24,001 bases of DNA from Verrucomicrobiota bacterium (GTDB lineage Bacteria; Verrucomicrobiota; Verrucomicrobiia; Opitutales; Opitutaceae): assembly GCA_030916665.1 (NCBI GenBank), contig JAUPWC010000237.1:1-24001 (forward strand), read 5' to 3'. This document shows positions 23,262 through 24,001 of the stretch, in pieces. How positions within the stretch are numbered: the stretch's first letter is position 1; the number at the start of each line of letters is the position of its first letter. The position numbers were made by a program, and so were the translations under genes. Under the pieces are notes generated by a model. It was not told the DNA's origin. It did no database searches and saw only the letters and a list, made by a program, of their open reading frames with translations.

Positions 23262-24001
23262 ATGCTCAAGGGCAAACGCCGCGAGACCGAGGTGTTCAGC
23301 ATGTCCTTCATGGACTGCATCTGCTGCGGCTTCGGCGCGGTGCTGCTGCTGTTCATCCTCACCACGGGGCAGAAGGCCGACCACACCGACATCGACATCG
23401 AGGAACTCAAGCAGCGCGTGGCCGACATGGAGAAGGAAGTCACGAAGGAGCGCGACGCCCTGGACAAGCTGGCGCGCCCCGAATCGCTCACCGAGGTCGA
23501 GCTCGCCGAGGTGCAGGAGCAGAACCGCCAGGTCCGCCGCCGCGCGGAGGAGCAGGAACAGGAGCTCAAGCGGCTGCTGCGCGAATTGCTGGCCCTCCAA
23601 AACGAAGAGGCCCGCCTCTACGCCGACCTCAAGAACATGCCGGCCGATGACCCGCCCCCGGTGCCCATCCCCAACATCGACCGCCGCCAGTATCTCACCG
23701 GCGTGCAGATGGAGGGCAGCCATGTGCTCTTCCTCGTGCGTGCCTCGGGCAGCATGCTCGGGGACACGATCGACGAGGCCGCCGGGCGGTTGGACGATCC
23801 CGATTTCAAGAAACGGGAGGCACCCAAGTGGCAGCGGGTCGTGCGCTCCATGCACTGGCTGATCGCGAGCCTGCCCTCGGACACGAAGTTCCAGGTCCTC
23901 CTGTTCAACGACGATGCGGTCCCGCTTGTGCCCGAGCGCGGCGAGGGCTGGGTGTCCCGCGACGACCGGGTCGGCGTGCAGGGAGTGCTGACCCGGCTCA
24001 A
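23262..24001 (+). CDS. ExbD/TolR-like helix fused to coiled coil and VWA domain (3'-truncated by window edge)
   Basis: The first 246 residues of a gene running off the window. The start is the ATG at 23262, with a strong GAGGAGGG about five bases upstream. Residues 13-35 (SMSFMDCICCGFGAVLLLFI and on) resemble the single membrane helix of ExbD/TolR/MotB, including an Asp (Asp18) at the membrane entrance where the proton-carrying Asp of those proteins sits. Residues 42-125 are a charged, heptad-like coiled coil. A VWA domain starts near residue 150: VLFLVRASGSMLGDTI. The metal-site motif DxSxS reads RxSxS, with Arg160 in place of the first Asp, so normal Mg-dependent binding is doubtful. RSMHWLIASLPSDTKFQVLL continues the fold. 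It is the presumed stator partner of the channel subunit. Confidence 0.82.
   Translation, partial: MLKGKRRETEVFSMSFMDCICCGFGAVLLLFILTTGQKADHTDIDIEELKQRVADMEKEVTKERDALDKLARPESLTEVELAEVQEQNRQVRRRAEEQEQELKRLLRELLALQNEEARLYADLKNMPADDPPPVPIPNIDRRQYLTGVQMEGSHVLFLVRASGSMLGDTIDEAAGRLDDPDFKKREAPKWQRVVRSMHWLIASLPSDTKFQVLLFNDDAVPLVPERGEGWVSRDDRVGVQGVLTRL

Noticed and set aside
21744..23855. A 703-codon minus-strand open frame over the ASKHA and VWA genes
   Set aside because: It spans two adjacent plus-strand genes, one with a strong ribosome site and recognisable domains, and has no recognisable domain itself.
20901..24001. A Zorya-type phage defence locus
   Set aside because: The channel subunit resembles ZorA only at family level. 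There is no OmpA-like ZorB domain, no helicase and no ZorC-like gene in the visible part; the locus end is outside the window.

Overview
This is a high-GC window from a Gram-negative bacterium with a double membrane. CMP-Kdo synthetase, two TonB-dependent receptors and several lipoproteins point to a lipopolysaccharide-bearing outer membrane. A methyl-accepting chemotaxis protein behind a sigma-28-like promoter points to flagellar motility. The protein styles (DUF4097, SIMPL-domain and lipoprotein families, HPr with an N-terminal extension) suggest Verrucomicrobiota, perhaps Opitutaceae. That placement is an inference from resemblance and was not tested.

Layout. (1) 1-1604, + strand: three translationally coupled genes (dienelactone hydrolase family, ArsC/Spx-like protein, two-TM protein). 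They are followed by a secreted DUF4097 repeat protein (1654-2595), a hairpin terminator, and a TatD-type metal-dependent hydrolase (2682-3479). (2) 3480-3590: a compact nested inverted-repeat element between the convergent TatD and HPr genes. HPr (-) and kdsB (+) then diverge. (3) 4711-5180: a frameshifted relic of a bacterial PH-domain gene and a sigma-28-like promoter reading into an NIT-domain chemoreceptor (5181-7100). (4) 7101-11128, - strand: a second, degenerate copy of the terminator-repeat element, carA without carB, and a hybrid histidine kinase with two receiver domains. (5) 11350-13305: lysine 2,3-aminomutase (+) and a membrane-anchored SIMPL protein (-). (6) 13608-18604: two divergent TonB-dependent receptors. 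The rightward one is preceded by a well-conserved TPP riboswitch and a terminator-like hairpin, so it is a predicted thiamin (or thiamin-precursor) outer-membrane receptor. (7) 18635-20770, - strand: three consecutive lipoprotein genes, two of them paralogous and one a glycine-zipper/coiled-coil protein. (8) 20901 to the window end, + strand: a tight gene set encoding a MotA/TolQ/ExbB-type channel subunit, a degenerate actin/Hsp70-fold (ASKHA) protein with a possible FHA-like C-terminus, and a protein joining an ExbD/TolR-like membrane helix to a coiled coil and a von Willebrand A domain.

The most interesting system is block 8. It looks like a proton-motive-force-driven stator in which the usual peptidoglycan- or TonB-facing domain is replaced by a VWA domain with an altered metal site. 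An ASKHA-fold protein is encoded between the two stator subunits. Next in interest are the riboswitch-controlled receptor, the sigma-28-like promoter of the chemoreceptor, the PH-domain relic, and the repeated terminator-repeat element at two convergent gene junctions. Several genes here lack an obvious Shine-Dalgarno sequence, so some starts rest on signal peptides, family length and upstream terminators.
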